13,694 bases of DNA from an uncultured Bacilli bacterium (GTDB taxonomy: Bacteria > Bacillota_I > Bacilli_A > RF39 > UBA660): assembly GCA_910585915.1 (NCBI GenBank), contig CAJUGF010000038.1, forward strand, positions 1 to 13,694. Reading direction: 5' to 3'. The notes beneath the pieces were generated by a model. The model did not search any database, was not told the origin of the DNA, and was given only the letters and a program-made list of their open reading frames with translations. Shown here one piece after another: positions 7,590-13,694 of this stretch; the stretch's first letter is position 1, and each line of letters opens with the position of its first letter. The position numbers and the translations under genes were made by a program.

Positions 7590-8037
7590 ATAAATATTTT
7601 TTCATTTCTGCTAAATTGTCTTCCAAAACTTTTATGAAGTGATCCATTAAATTTTTGATTTCTGAATCTTCCCCTTCATATTCATTTTTTGCTTTGGTTA
7701 CTTCTATGATCCCTTTGTTATTTCCTTCCATCATCATTTTAGCAATTTGATTATCAGAGTCATCAATTTTGGTTTTTACTTCACACATCATTTCACTACT
7801 CTTTTTTGCCATTTTTCCTAAATGTTCTTCTTCGCATCCATATTTTTTTAAAATAGAAACGATTTCTTCACAAATATTATCATATTCTTTTCGTTGACTT
7901 TCTAGAACTTCTTGAAGCGACTGTTGCTTTACTTTTTCAATTACCGCATCAATACCAATTGTCCCCATTTCTGCACATTGGTATAGTTTATTTAGATATT
8001 TCGTTTCTTCATTTTCACGCATTTCTTTTTCTTTCAC
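7588..8037 (-). CDS. DUF2383-like predicted helical-bundle protein
   Basis: A 149-aa soluble, charged protein that looks entirely alpha-helical and has no signal peptide or membrane segment. The N-terminal text (LNKLYQCAEMGTIGIDAVIEKV) and the later IAKMMMEGNNKGIIEVTKAKNEY resemble clostridial proteins of the DUF2383 / ferritin-like four-helix group, as judged from memory; no biochemical role is known. It has three cysteines and no clear E-x2-H metal pair, so ferritin-type iron binding cannot be claimed. The start is GTG 8037, supported by an eight-base AGGTGATC ribosome binding site. It lies 47 bp after the RNase J gene, with no intervening terminator or promoter, so the two are probably co-transcribed. 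Its binding site is partly buried in a hairpin, suggesting translational control. Confidence 0.75.
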   Translation of the reverse strand: MKEKEMRENEETKYLNKLYQCAEMGTIGIDAVIEKVKQQSLQEVLESQRKEYDNICEEIVSILKKYGCEEEHLGKMAKKSSEMMCEVKTKIDDSDNQIAKMMMEGNNKGIIEVTKAKNEYEGEDSEIKNLMDHFIKVLEDNLAEMKKYL

Positions 8038-8068
8038 TTTTGATCACCTAGTTATATGATGATCAAAA
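8038..8068 (-). promoter_or_regulatory. hairpin overlapping the ribosome binding site and abutting the GTG start
   Basis: TTTTGATCA (8068-8060) and TGATCAAAA (8046-8038) are perfect 9-bp complements with a 13-nt loop. The 3' arm ends at the base before the GTG at 8037 and includes TGATC of the AGGTGATC ribosome binding site, leaving AGG in the loop. There is no T-run after it on this strand, so it is not a terminator. A weaker A-run/T-run pairing just upstream could compete with it. Structure and position are visible; a regulatory effect is inference. Confidence 0.6.
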
Positions 8069-8084
8069 AATCTTTTTTTATACT

Positions 8085-9719
8085 TTAAATTTCTTGAACT
8101 ACTGCAATAATCATAGGTTTGCATTCAGTTTCACTGTAGAGATATTTACTTAATTCTGTACGTATTTCTGTTTTAATTTTATTATATTCAATGTAGTTAT
8201 CTGTAATATTTCGAGTAATTACTTCTTCTGATATTCTTTTTATTTCTGTAATGATTTCTTTTGAATCTTTTACATAAACAAATCCTCTTGTTGTTACTTC
8301 TGGGCCAACTAATAAAACTTTATCTTTTTTACTAATTGTTGCACTGATTAATACAATTCCATTTTCACTTAACATTTCACGGTCTTTTACAACTAGTTCT
8401 CCAACATCATCACTGCTTTTTCCATCGATTAAACAAGAGCCAATTTTAATACTTTTAAATGAGTCTTGAAGCTTGCCGCCATCGATTTCTACTACGTCTC
8501 CATTTTGTTTTAATAAGATATTTTCTGATGGAATGCCAAGATTTGATGCTAAATTTGCATTTCCAACCATATAGCGATATTCACCTTTTACAGGCATATA
8601 ATATTTAGGATTCATTAAACGGATCATTAACATTAGATCTTCACTTGATGGATGGTGCAAAATATTTTTATCGCTTGGTAATCCAATAATTTTACATCCT
8701 GCCATTGCTAAGTCATTTTCTAGTTTTACTAACATTTTTTCGTTAGAATCATATCTAGGTTCTGCAAAGCAAATAGAGTCTCCCTCTTTTAAAGAAATAT
8801 ATTTATCATAGCCATTAATAATTTTGCTGATAGATGCATAAGGATTTTCTTTATCGTCGCATATTAATAGTATTGAATTTTGATCTTTAATATTTGACAA
8901 ATCTCCAAGGAGATCGTCAGAAAATTTTAAATAGCCTTCTTTTTTGGCAAAATGAATGACATTTTGCAATTTTTTTCCCATAACCACGATTTTTCTATGG
9001 GTATTTTCTGCTCCATTAAAGATGTCTTGGATTGTATAAAGATGAGTAGGTAAAACACTAAACATTACTCTTCCATCTTGCTTGTTTAAAACATCTTTGA
9101 AAAAATCTGTTAGTCTTTGTCCAGGAGATGTATGTCCAATGTGTTCAGAAAAGCTAGATTCTGATAATAGACATAATACTCCAAGTTTTCCTATATAGGC
9201 AATTTTGCCAATATCCATGCCATAAGCACCATCCATCATTGGATCGATAATAAAATCTCCTGTATAACATATTGCACCATCTTTGGTGTTTAATACATAC
9301 ATCACTGAATCTGGACAACTATGATTTACACTAATTGGAAAAATGCTAACACGACCAAAATTCAATTTTTTATGTGGTACAATTTCAATAATGTTTTTTT
9401 CTGGAACTCCAGATTCTAGTAAGACATACTTTGTGAATTTGGTTGCATATAACTTTACTTCTGGTAATATTTTGACAAGGTCGCCAGCTCCTCCCATATT
9501 TTCATAATGTCCATGTGTTAGGAATACTCCTTTGATTCTTTTTCTATTCTTTTCTAAATATTCGAAATCGGGAATAATGTAGTCAATTCCAAACGAAGTT
9601 CCTGTAGCATATTTTAATCCGCAATCAAAAACAAAGATATCCTTATCTACTTCAATACAATAGGTGTTTTTTCCTGATTCATCTAATCCACCCAAACTAA
9701 AAATTTTAATTTTACTCAT
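8085..9719 (-). CDS. rnjB: ribonuclease J family protein with degenerate metal site (RNase J2-like)
   Basis: A full-length (544 aa) metallo-beta-lactamase/beta-CASP protein of the RNase J family, which carries out 5'-3' exonucleolytic and endonucleolytic RNA decay. The N-terminus (LGGLDESGKN), the beta-CASP region and the C-terminal DGIV/ENGIV, TTRGFVYV and ELSKYLY text match the family. The active site is altered: the usual HGHEDH reads H69-G-H71-Y-E73-N74, so the Asp is Glu and the next His is Asn. The His of PVHGEYR is Lys (K378). H133, D155 and H356 remain. Bacillus RNase J2, a weakly active partner of J1, shows comparable losses, so this is probably a J2-type subunit. The position near pgsA and spoIIIE also matches Bacillus rnjB. 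ATG is preceded by AAGAG. The gene has its own promoter and is probably co-transcribed with the next gene. Confidence 0.93.
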   Translation of the reverse strand: MSKIKIFSLGGLDESGKNTYCIEVDKDIFVFDCGLKYATGTSFGIDYIIPDFEYLEKNRKRIKGVFLTHGHYENMGGAGDLVKILPEVKLYATKFTKYVLLESGVPEKNIIEIVPHKKLNFGRVSIFPISVNHSCPDSVMYVLNTKDGAICYTGDFIIDPMMDGAYGMDIGKIAYIGKLGVLCLLSESSFSEHIGHTSPGQRLTDFFKDVLNKQDGRVMFSVLPTHLYTIQDIFNGAENTHRKIVVMGKKLQNVIHFAKKEGYLKFSDDLLGDLSNIKDQNSILLICDDKENPYASISKIINGYDKYISLKEGDSICFAEPRYDSNEKMLVKLENDLAMAGCKIIGLPSDKNILHHPSSEDLMLMIRLMNPKYYMPVKGEYRYMVGNANLASNLGIPSENILLKQNGDVVEIDGGKLQDSFKSIKIGSCLIDGKSSDDVGELVVKDREMLSENGIVLISATISKKDKVLLVGPEVTTRGFVYVKDSKEIITEIKRISEEVITRNITDNYIEYNKIKTEIRTELSKYLYSETECKPMIIAVVQEI

Positions 9720-9768
9720 AATTCAACTCTTTTCTATAAAAATTAATAAAGTATTTTTGCGTGAGTTC

Positions 9769-9797
9769 ATTATAGCAAAGAAAAAGAGATTTTTCAA
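9769..9797 (-). promoter_or_regulatory. sigma-A promoter of the RNase J gene, overlapping the upstream terminator
   Basis: TTGAAA -35 (9797-9792), 17-bp spacer, TATAAT -10 (9774-9769) with TG at 9777-9776 (extended -10). The -35 occupies the loop and part of the stem of the preceding terminator hairpin. Transcription should start near 9762, leaving a leader of about 43 nt. Confidence 0.8.
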
Positions 9798-9801
9798 TCT
9801 C
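9777..9801 (-). terminator. Rho-independent terminator of the ssb-xre-deacetylase-like unit
   Basis: GAGATT (9801-9796), GAAA tetraloop (9795-9792) and AATCTC (9791-9786) are followed by TTTTTCTTT. It begins three bases after the TAA of the upstream gene. The stem is short, but the tetraloop and U-tract are typical. It overlaps the promoter of the RNase J gene. Confidence 0.75.
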
Positions 9802-9804
9802 AAG

Positions 9805-10593
9805 TTATTGACCCAAATTATTCTGTTCAAATATTAATTCACTTAATGGTATTATTTTTAAGCCTTTATATTCAATTTGCTTTATTAAGAGCTTTAAGTC
9901 TTCTACTTTTGCACTCGAACTAATTAATATTATGGAACCACTTGCTATTTTACTTTTGATGTTTGCAATATTCGTTCCATTCAATTCTAAATTTGGTTTT
10001 ACTAAATATTTTTTTTCCTTTTTGCAAATTTCAGCATTAAAGGTATTATAAATACAAATATTTTTGTTTTGATTTATAGAGTTTAATAAGCTATCTGTTT
10101 CTTTGAAATATTTATTATCATTATTAATTTGCTCTAAGTTAGTTGTTTTTTCAAAGCTATCTTTATCTATTAAAGTGGATGCTTTGATTTTAGCTTCTTT
10201 TAAGTAATTTTCTATTTCTTTATTTGAAGAGACAACAAAAGAAATGCTTTTCTTTTTTGAGTTACCTTCTGTAATAATTTTATCTTTATTGTCTTCTAAA
10301 GAAATTTCTGGCTTAATTTGATCAAAAATTAAATAATACTTGTTAAATGCTCCAAAGGATTTCATTTTTTGAAAACTCTTTTCTGTATTAACTGATAATC
10401 CATTAATGCCTGGAATTATTTTTTCATCTTTTATTTCTGCATTGACATAATTTATATTCGAGTCTTCCTTTATTACCTCTATGCTTTCATAAATTGGATC
10501 TTTTTTTCTCATAAATAACGCTATTTTCTCTGTATAATAAAAACTAAATAACATGATAGCTATCATTCCAAAATATTTGTAAAACTTTTTCAA
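9805..10593 (-). CDS. membrane-anchored polysaccharide deacetylase-like protein, catalytic motifs absent
   Basis: A 262-aa protein with one N-terminal membrane segment (about 8-27, GMIAIMLFSFYYTEKI) and an extracytoplasmic remainder. The text IIPGINGLSVNTEKSFQKMK, then PEISLEDNKDKIITEGN, resembles the front of Firmicutes NodB-type polysaccharide deacetylases, and the end (SGSIILI then IEYKGLKIIPLSELI) resembles the last strand and helix of that fold. The catalytic first motif (usually TFDDG) reads SFVVSSN, and no H-S/T-x2-H zinc motif is present, so deacetylase activity is unlikely. Its job is unknown; cell-wall binding is one guess. TTG 10593 is the preferred start because GGTGAT lies eight bases upstream and the protein then begins LKKFYKYF; ATG 10611 (268 aa) has only a weak site. 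It is the last gene of the ssb-xre unit, with a terminator just after. Confidence 0.65.
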   Translation of the reverse strand: MKKFYKYFGMIAIMLFSFYYTEKIALFMRKKDPIYESIEVIKEDSNINYVNAEIKDEKIIPGINGLSVNTEKSFQKMKSFGAFNKYYLIFDQIKPEISLEDNKDKIITEGNSKKKSISFVVSSNKEIENYLKEAKIKASTLIDKDSFEKTTNLEQINNDNKYFKETDSLLNSINQNKNICIYNTFNAEICKKEKKYLVKPNLELNGTNIANIKSKIASGSIILISSSAKVEDLKLLIKQIEYKGLKIIPLSELIFEQNNLGQ

Positions 10594-10625
10594 AGATATC
10601 ACCAATATCATTATATTCTTGTACT

Positions 10626-10961
10626 TTATAATTCATTATTCTTTTTTTGAAAACTTTTTTCTAATTGCTTTCGTGCTTCTTTTGGGTGATTTAAAATAAG
10701 TTGATAGATTTCTTTTGATTTTTGCAATTCTTTTAACAAAATATCTTCTTTGGAATTTTCTTCGTTATTATCTAATAAATACATGGGTTTTATATTTAGA
10801 GATTTCGCTAAATTTTGAACTGATTTTATGGAAGGATTTCTGGTATTGTGAATATATGCGTAGATAGTGCTTTTGCTCATATGCAACGATTTTGCTAATT
10901 CTTGATAAGTATAGTTATTCTCTTTTTGATATTTAGTTAGTATTTCACTTATTTTCTTCAT
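10626..10961 (-). CDS. XRE-family helix-turn-helix transcriptional regulator
   Basis: A small (111 aa) DNA-binding protein. A Cro/CI-type helix-turn-helix (HTH_3) spans about residues 5-62, with recognisable YTYQELAKSLHMSKSTIYAYI and RNPSIKSVQNLAKSLNI. The remainder is a charged helix ending in KKNNEL, and no ligand or protease domain is visible. The ATG at 10961 lies 17 bases before the end of the ssb reading frame, so translation is probably coupled to ssb. It is followed 32 bp later by the deacetylase-like gene. The regulon is unknown. Autoregulation of the ssb unit is plausible, but no operator repeat was identified. Confidence 0.9.
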   Translation of the reverse strand: MKKISEILTKYQKENNYTYQELAKSLHMSKSTIYAYIHNTRNPSIKSVQNLAKSLNIKPMYLLDNNEENSKEDILLKELQKSKEIYQLILNHPKEARKQLEKSFQKKNNEL

Positions 10962-11295
10962 TTTTATTTTTTTCTTTTGGGTGTGGCGCTACAAAACTAA
11001 TCGATTGAGCAATTACTTCTGTTTTGTATTTCCGAATGTTTTCATCATCTTCATAAGAACTTGTTTGAATTCTACCACGTACTGCAACAACATCTCCTTT
11101 CGAACAATACTTTGTTGTATTAATAGCTATTCCATTCCATAAAATACATCTTATGAAGTCAGCTTCATACATACCATCTGCATTTTTAAAATTTCTTGGT
11201 ACCACAAGATTAATCATGGTTTTCTGTTTTTCTGTTTCAAATTCTTCTAATTCTGGGTCTGAAACCAAGCGTCCTACTAAAATTACATTGTTCAT
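10945..11295 (-). CDS. ssb: short single-stranded DNA-binding protein
   Basis: A 116-aa SSB with the OB-fold start NNVILVGRLVSDPEL, the central FIRCILWNGIAINTTKYCSKGD and the strand VVAVRGRIQTSSYED. Replicative SSBs of Firmicutes are about 160-170 aa and end in an acidic tip (such as DDDLPF) that recruits partner proteins. This one stops with a Lys/Asn-rich PKEKNKNEENK and has no such tip, making it closer in form to the short SsbB/YwpH type. The start is ATG 11295, set by a perfect AGGAGG (11305-11300) four bases before it; the longer frame from 11325 would begin upstream of that site. It is the first gene of a unit with the XRE regulator, overlapping it by 17 bp. No convincing promoter was found; a weak TTGTAA / TAAGAA pair lies upstream. 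Confidence 0.93.
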   Translation of the reverse strand: MNNVILVGRLVSDPELEEFETEKQKTMINLVVPRNFKNADGMYEADFIRCILWNGIAINTTKYCSKGDVVAVRGRIQTSSYEDDENIRKYKTEVIAQSISFVAPHPKEKNKNEENK

Positions 11296-11372
11296 ATTTC
11301 CTCCTTTCCTTTTATTTCTTATCAATTTTTTTTATTTTTTACAAATGGTTATTTTGCTTAATTTGAACAAAT

Positions 11373-11424
11373 AAAAAAACAGAATTCAAAAAATACTTCT
11401 TACTTATTCTTTTTTCTGTTTTTT
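11373..11424 (-). terminator. Rho-independent terminator of sufB
   Basis: AAAAAACAGAA (11424-11414) pairs with TTCTGTTTTTT (11384-11374), forming an 11-bp AT-rich stem that ends in a T-run. The intervening 29 nt can form additional A-T pairs. It starts about 20 bases after the sufB stop codon. Confidence 0.65.
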
Positions 11425-11442
11425 ATTTTTTGCTAATATTTA

Positions 11443-12735
11443 TTATTCTTTAATTAGTCGATTTAATTCGACAGCATATTCCATTGGCAATTCTTTTTTA
11501 AAATCTTCTATGAAGCCCATAATTAAAAGTTCTTTGGCTTCCTCTTCTGTTAAACCTTTTGCTTGTAAGTAGAATAATTTTTCAGCACTTACCTTTGAAA
11601 CTGTTGCTTCGTGTTCTAAATAGGAGCTATCGTTTTCTACTATGTTTTTAGGGTATGTATCGCTTTTAGATAAGTTATCTAAAAGTATTGTATCGCATTT
11701 AACAGTTGCTATTGATTTATGAGCATTTTGGGAAATTTTAGTTGTTCCTCGGTAATTTGCAATTCCTCCATCTGCAGCAATCGATTTGCTTAAAATATTA
11801 CTCTTCGTATGTTTTCCTAAATGAATCATTTTGGCTCCAGCATCTAACACTTGATTTTTCTTGGCAAAGGCAATACTTATGGAGTTTCCTACCGCATAGT
11901 CACCTTTTAAGATACAAGATGGATATTTCATGGTTACTTGACTTCCTATGTTCCCATCTATCCATTCCATTTGTCCATGTTCTTCTACTAGTGCTCTTTT
12001 TGTAACTAAATTATAGACCTCTGTTGACCAATTTTGAATCGTAGAATATCGACATTTTGCATTTTTTCCAACATATATTTCAACTACTCCAGCATGAAGT
12101 GAATTTTTAGAATAACTTCTTGCTGTGCAGCCTTCAATGTAAGAAAGTTCTGCTCCTTCATCAACAATAATTATAGTTCTTTCAAATTGTCCTAATGATT
12201 CTGTATCAATGCGAAAGTAGCTTTGAAGGGGGCGATCTAATTTGGTATAAGGCGGAATGTAGATAAATGTTCCCCCACTCCATACTGCTCCATTTAATGC
12301 TGTATATTTATTTTCATTATATTTTACTAAAGAATTAAAATATTTTTGGAATATGTCTGGATGTTGCTTTAATGCTTCATCTGTACTCATAAAGATGATT
12401 TTTTCTTCAGTTTTCTGTTTGTGGTAAACTACTTCACTTTCATATTGATTACTTACCCCATCTAAATATTTTTTCTCAGCATCGATCACCCCTAAATCAC
12501 AAAAAATGCCTCTTGTTTTTTCATCGATTTGATTCCAGTCATCACTTGCTTTCTCTCTGGTACTTTTATAATATAAAATATCATCAAAATCGATATTGAG
12601 AACTGGACCAAATTTGGGATTCTCTATTTTTTTAAATTCAGAATATGATTTTAGACGAAACAACGTCATCCATTCTGGTTCACTTTTTTTCTTTGATAAA
12701 TTTATAACAAATTCTTCTGTTAATTTTTCTTTCAT
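11443..12735 (-). CDS. sufB: Fe-S cluster assembly scaffold SufB
   Basis: SufB is the core subunit of the SufBC2D scaffold, on which iron-sulphur clusters are built in the cytosol. The protein is 430 aa, slightly shorter than the usual 465 or so. It has the N-terminal SufB text (EWMTLFRLKSYSEF), the central beta-helix (NGAVWSGGTFIYIPP, EGCTARSYS, GGIANYRG) and the C-terminal SLEHEAT-type block. Cys347 (VKCD), His375 and Glu376 (LEHEA) correspond with a constant offset of 58 to E. coli SufB Cys405, His433 and Glu434, residues required for cluster assembly. This Cys separates it from SufD. It has its own promoter and terminator; sufC, sufD, sufS and sufU are not in the window, whereas Bacillus has sufCDSUB as one operon. 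The ATG has only a partial binding site (GTGAT). Confidence 0.96.
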   Translation of the reverse strand: MKEKLTEEFVINLSKKKSEPEWMTLFRLKSYSEFKKIENPKFGPVLNIDFDDILYYKSTREKASDDWNQIDEKTRGIFCDLGVIDAEKKYLDGVSNQYESEVVYHKQKTEEKIIFMSTDEALKQHPDIFQKYFNSLVKYNENKYTALNGAVWSGGTFIYIPPYTKLDRPLQSYFRIDTESLGQFERTIIIVDEGAELSYIEGCTARSYSKNSLHAGVVEIYVGKNAKCRYSTIQNWSTEVYNLVTKRALVEEHGQMEWIDGNIGSQVTMKYPSCILKGDYAVGNSISIAFAKKNQVLDAGAKMIHLGKHTKSNILSKSIAADGGIANYRGTTKISQNAHKSIATVKCDTILLDNLSKSDTYPKNIVENDSSYLEHEATVSKVSAEKLFYLQAKGLTEEEAKELLIMGFIEDFKKELPMEYAVELNRLIKE

Positions 12736-12752
12736 AACTAATCACTTTTTTT

Positions 12753-12781
12753 ATTATACCTCAGAAACTGTGAACTACCAA
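12753..12781 (-). promoter_or_regulatory. sigma-A promoter of sufB
   Basis: TTGGTA -35 (12781-12776), 17-bp spacer, TATAAT -10 (12758-12753). Transcription should start near 12746, giving a very short leader of about ten bases. Its -35 abuts the -35 of the divergent promoter with no intervening base. Confidence 0.75.
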
Positions 12782-12810
12782 TTGAAATTTTACAAGGAGA
12801 TTGATATAAT
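12782..12810 (+). promoter_or_regulatory. sigma-A promoter of the divergent two-gene unit
   Basis: TTGAAA -35 (12782-12787), 17-bp spacer, TATAAT -10 (12805-12810) preceded by TGA (extended -10). The start of transcription is expected near 12817, followed by the GGGAGG ribosome binding site at 12823-12828, seven bases before the ATG. Confidence 0.8.
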
Positions 12811-12835
12811 CTTTTTATGATAGGGAGGCTTACTT

Positions 12836-13336
12836 ATGAATGCCAATTCTATGATATTGAATGATAATATTCTTTATTTGGAAGCTTGGATGAAACAAAA
12901 TGCTAGTCTCCAAAATGAGTTACAAATTATTAATTCTCAATTGATATGGAAGCATAATGAAAAAACTGAAACGCTAGATTTACAGCACTTTTATTTACCA
13001 AATCTTTTATTTAATAGTGCTTTTCAAAGGGATATTCAAAATCCAGAAGCTATGACTGCTGAAGATTTGTTTCGAATTATTCGTGTACATATTTTAGCAA
13101 ATGAATATGTTACGCCTTCTCTCCTTCAAGAAAAATTGTATCTTGTTCGTTTTGAATGTAAAAGAGATCAAGATGGAAACCCATTTGTTTTATTTCAAGA
13201 TAATTTTGGAAAGCAGTATCGAATCCAGAATAATGTTCCACGTGTAATTGCTATTTATGAAAAGTTAAAAGTGCAGAAAAATGTAGTAATGTTAAAAGAT
13301 TTTAAAAAGGAGTTAGAAAAAAATGGATCAAAATAG
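12836..13336 (+). CDS. hypothetical protein
   Basis: I do not recognise this 166-aa protein. It has no signal peptide, membrane segment or nucleotide-binding motif. The first 50 residues look helical (ILYLEAWMKQNASLQNELQIINSQ). A middle part (residues about 70-115) carries AEDLFRIIRVHILANEYVTPSLLQEKLYLVRFECK. A probable beta hairpin follows (DGNPFVLFQDNFGKQYRIQ), and the C-terminus is basic. The start is firm: GGGAGG lies seven bases before the ATG, downstream of a strong extended -10 promoter. Its last 14 bases overlap the next gene, so the two are co-transcribed, probably translationally coupled, and may work together. Confidence 0.8.
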   Translation: MNANSMILNDNILYLEAWMKQNASLQNELQIINSQLIWKHNEKTETLDLQHFYLPNLLFNSAFQRDIQNPEAMTAEDLFRIIRVHILANEYVTPSLLQEKLYLVRFECKRDQDGNPFVLFQDNFGKQYRIQNNVPRVIAIYEKLKVQKNVVMLKDFKKELEKNGSK

Positions 13337-13664
13337 AAGAAAATTATTAGCAGTTGATGGAAAAAAGTATGAATCTTATTTAAATGATGATACCCTTAGA
13401 ATAGTTAACGATTTATGTTATCATGCTCAAATGGCTGCTATTGAAGGAAGTGAAGAAGGCAGAGATATTACCAATGCTGTTCAAAACGTTATGGAAGAGA
13501 AAGAGCAACAGGTCGTTTTAGAAGAAAGAGAATATCAGCGATCTTTAGCTAGAGAAAAACAGGCAGAAAAAAGAGCTGGTTATATTAATGCTTCCATTTT
13601 ACTTTATGTAGTTGTGTTTTTTGGTATTTTTATTGCTTGTGCTCTTATTCTTTTTCAAAAATAG
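13323..13664 (+). CDS. hypothetical protein with C-terminal transmembrane segment
   Basis: A 113-aa protein not recognised as a known family. Residues 1-50 are polar; residues about 52-86 form a highly charged helix (EEKEQQVVLEEREYQRSL and following) with coiled-coil character; residues about 88-110 are a single hydrophobic segment (ASILLYVVVFFGIFIACALIL), followed by only FQK. This is the layout of a tail-anchored protein with its bulk in the cytoplasm, although orientation is inferred. The ATG lies within the end of the upstream gene, after an AAAGGAG site about nine bases before it. It is the last gene of the plus-strand unit visible; no terminator is seen in the 30 bases that remain. Confidence 0.78.
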   Translation: MDQNRRKLLAVDGKKYESYLNDDTLRIVNDLCYHAQMAAIEGSEEGRDITNAVQNVMEEKEQQVVLEEREYQRSLAREKQAEKRAGYINASILLYVVVFFGIFIACALILFQK

Positions 13665-13694
13665 GAATGTATTTTTATCTTCTTCCATATATTT

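Noticed and set aside
11153..12820. Plus-strand frames at 11153-11374, 11742-12005 and 12596-12820
   Set aside because: Antisense to ssb and sufB; the last one overlaps the divergent promoter region and has no supporting signal.
1..13694. Reassigned TGA codon (Mycoplasma code) given the low GC and RpoB resistance residues
   Set aside because: TGA acts as stop for ybxB and ssb, and Trp is encoded by TGG, for example in sufB.
1..13694. CRISPR arrays, insertion sequences, tRNA or rRNA genes, prophage genes
   Set aside because: No direct-repeat arrays, transposase frames, terminal inverted repeats or tRNA-like cloverleaf sequences were seen on reading both strands.

Overview
The window is low-GC DNA, roughly 30% G+C by eye, from a Firmicutes/Bacilli-type bacterium, possibly one of the uncultured gut lineages near the Mollicutes. 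Protein families and promoters are Firmicutes-like: sigma-A promoters with 17-bp spacers and often a TGn extended -10, and GGAGG or GGTGAT ribosome binding sites. TGA terminates at least two genes and TGG encodes Trp, so the standard code applies, not the Mycoplasma code. GTG and TTG starts are frequent.

Layout. Everything from position 1 to 12735 is on the minus strand, and the last 860 bases are on the plus strand. Read in the direction of transcription, right to left: (i) sufB, Fe-S scaffold, single gene with its own promoter and terminator (12735-11443). (ii) A three-gene unit: a short SSB, an overlapping XRE-type regulator, and a membrane-anchored polysaccharide-deacetylase-like protein lacking the catalytic motifs (11295-9805). 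(iii) A ribonuclease J-family gene with a degraded zinc site, followed by a DUF2383-like helical protein whose ribosome binding site lies in a hairpin (9719-7588). (iv) A CDP-alcohol phosphatidyltransferase fused to an HD phosphohydrolase domain (7509-6430). (v) An FtsK/SpoIIIE DNA translocase (6093-3808). (vi) A YbxB/RsmC-type methyltransferase directly upstream of rpoB; rpoB runs off the left edge (3424-1). Divergently on the plus strand lie two overlapping genes of unknown function, the second probably a tail-anchored membrane protein (12836-13664).

Context. In Bacillus, ybxB sits just upstream of rpoB, and rnjB, spoIIIE and pgsA belong to one neighbourhood. Both associations survive here but are joined together, and the rplJ-rplL genes usually found next to ybxB-rpoB are absent. 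The window thus holds transcription (RpoB), RNA decay (RNase J), chromosome segregation (FtsK/SpoIIIE), phospholipid synthesis (PgsA-HD), ssDNA binding and Fe-S assembly.

Most notable points: the PgsA-HD fusion, which could join phosphatidylglycerophosphate synthesis to its dephosphorylation; RpoB residues that predict intrinsic rifampicin resistance; two apparent pseudoenzymes (RNase J-like and deacetylase-like); a hairpin abutting a GTG start; and several very compact promoter/terminator arrangements. No tRNA, rRNA, CRISPR array, insertion sequence or prophage gene was seen.
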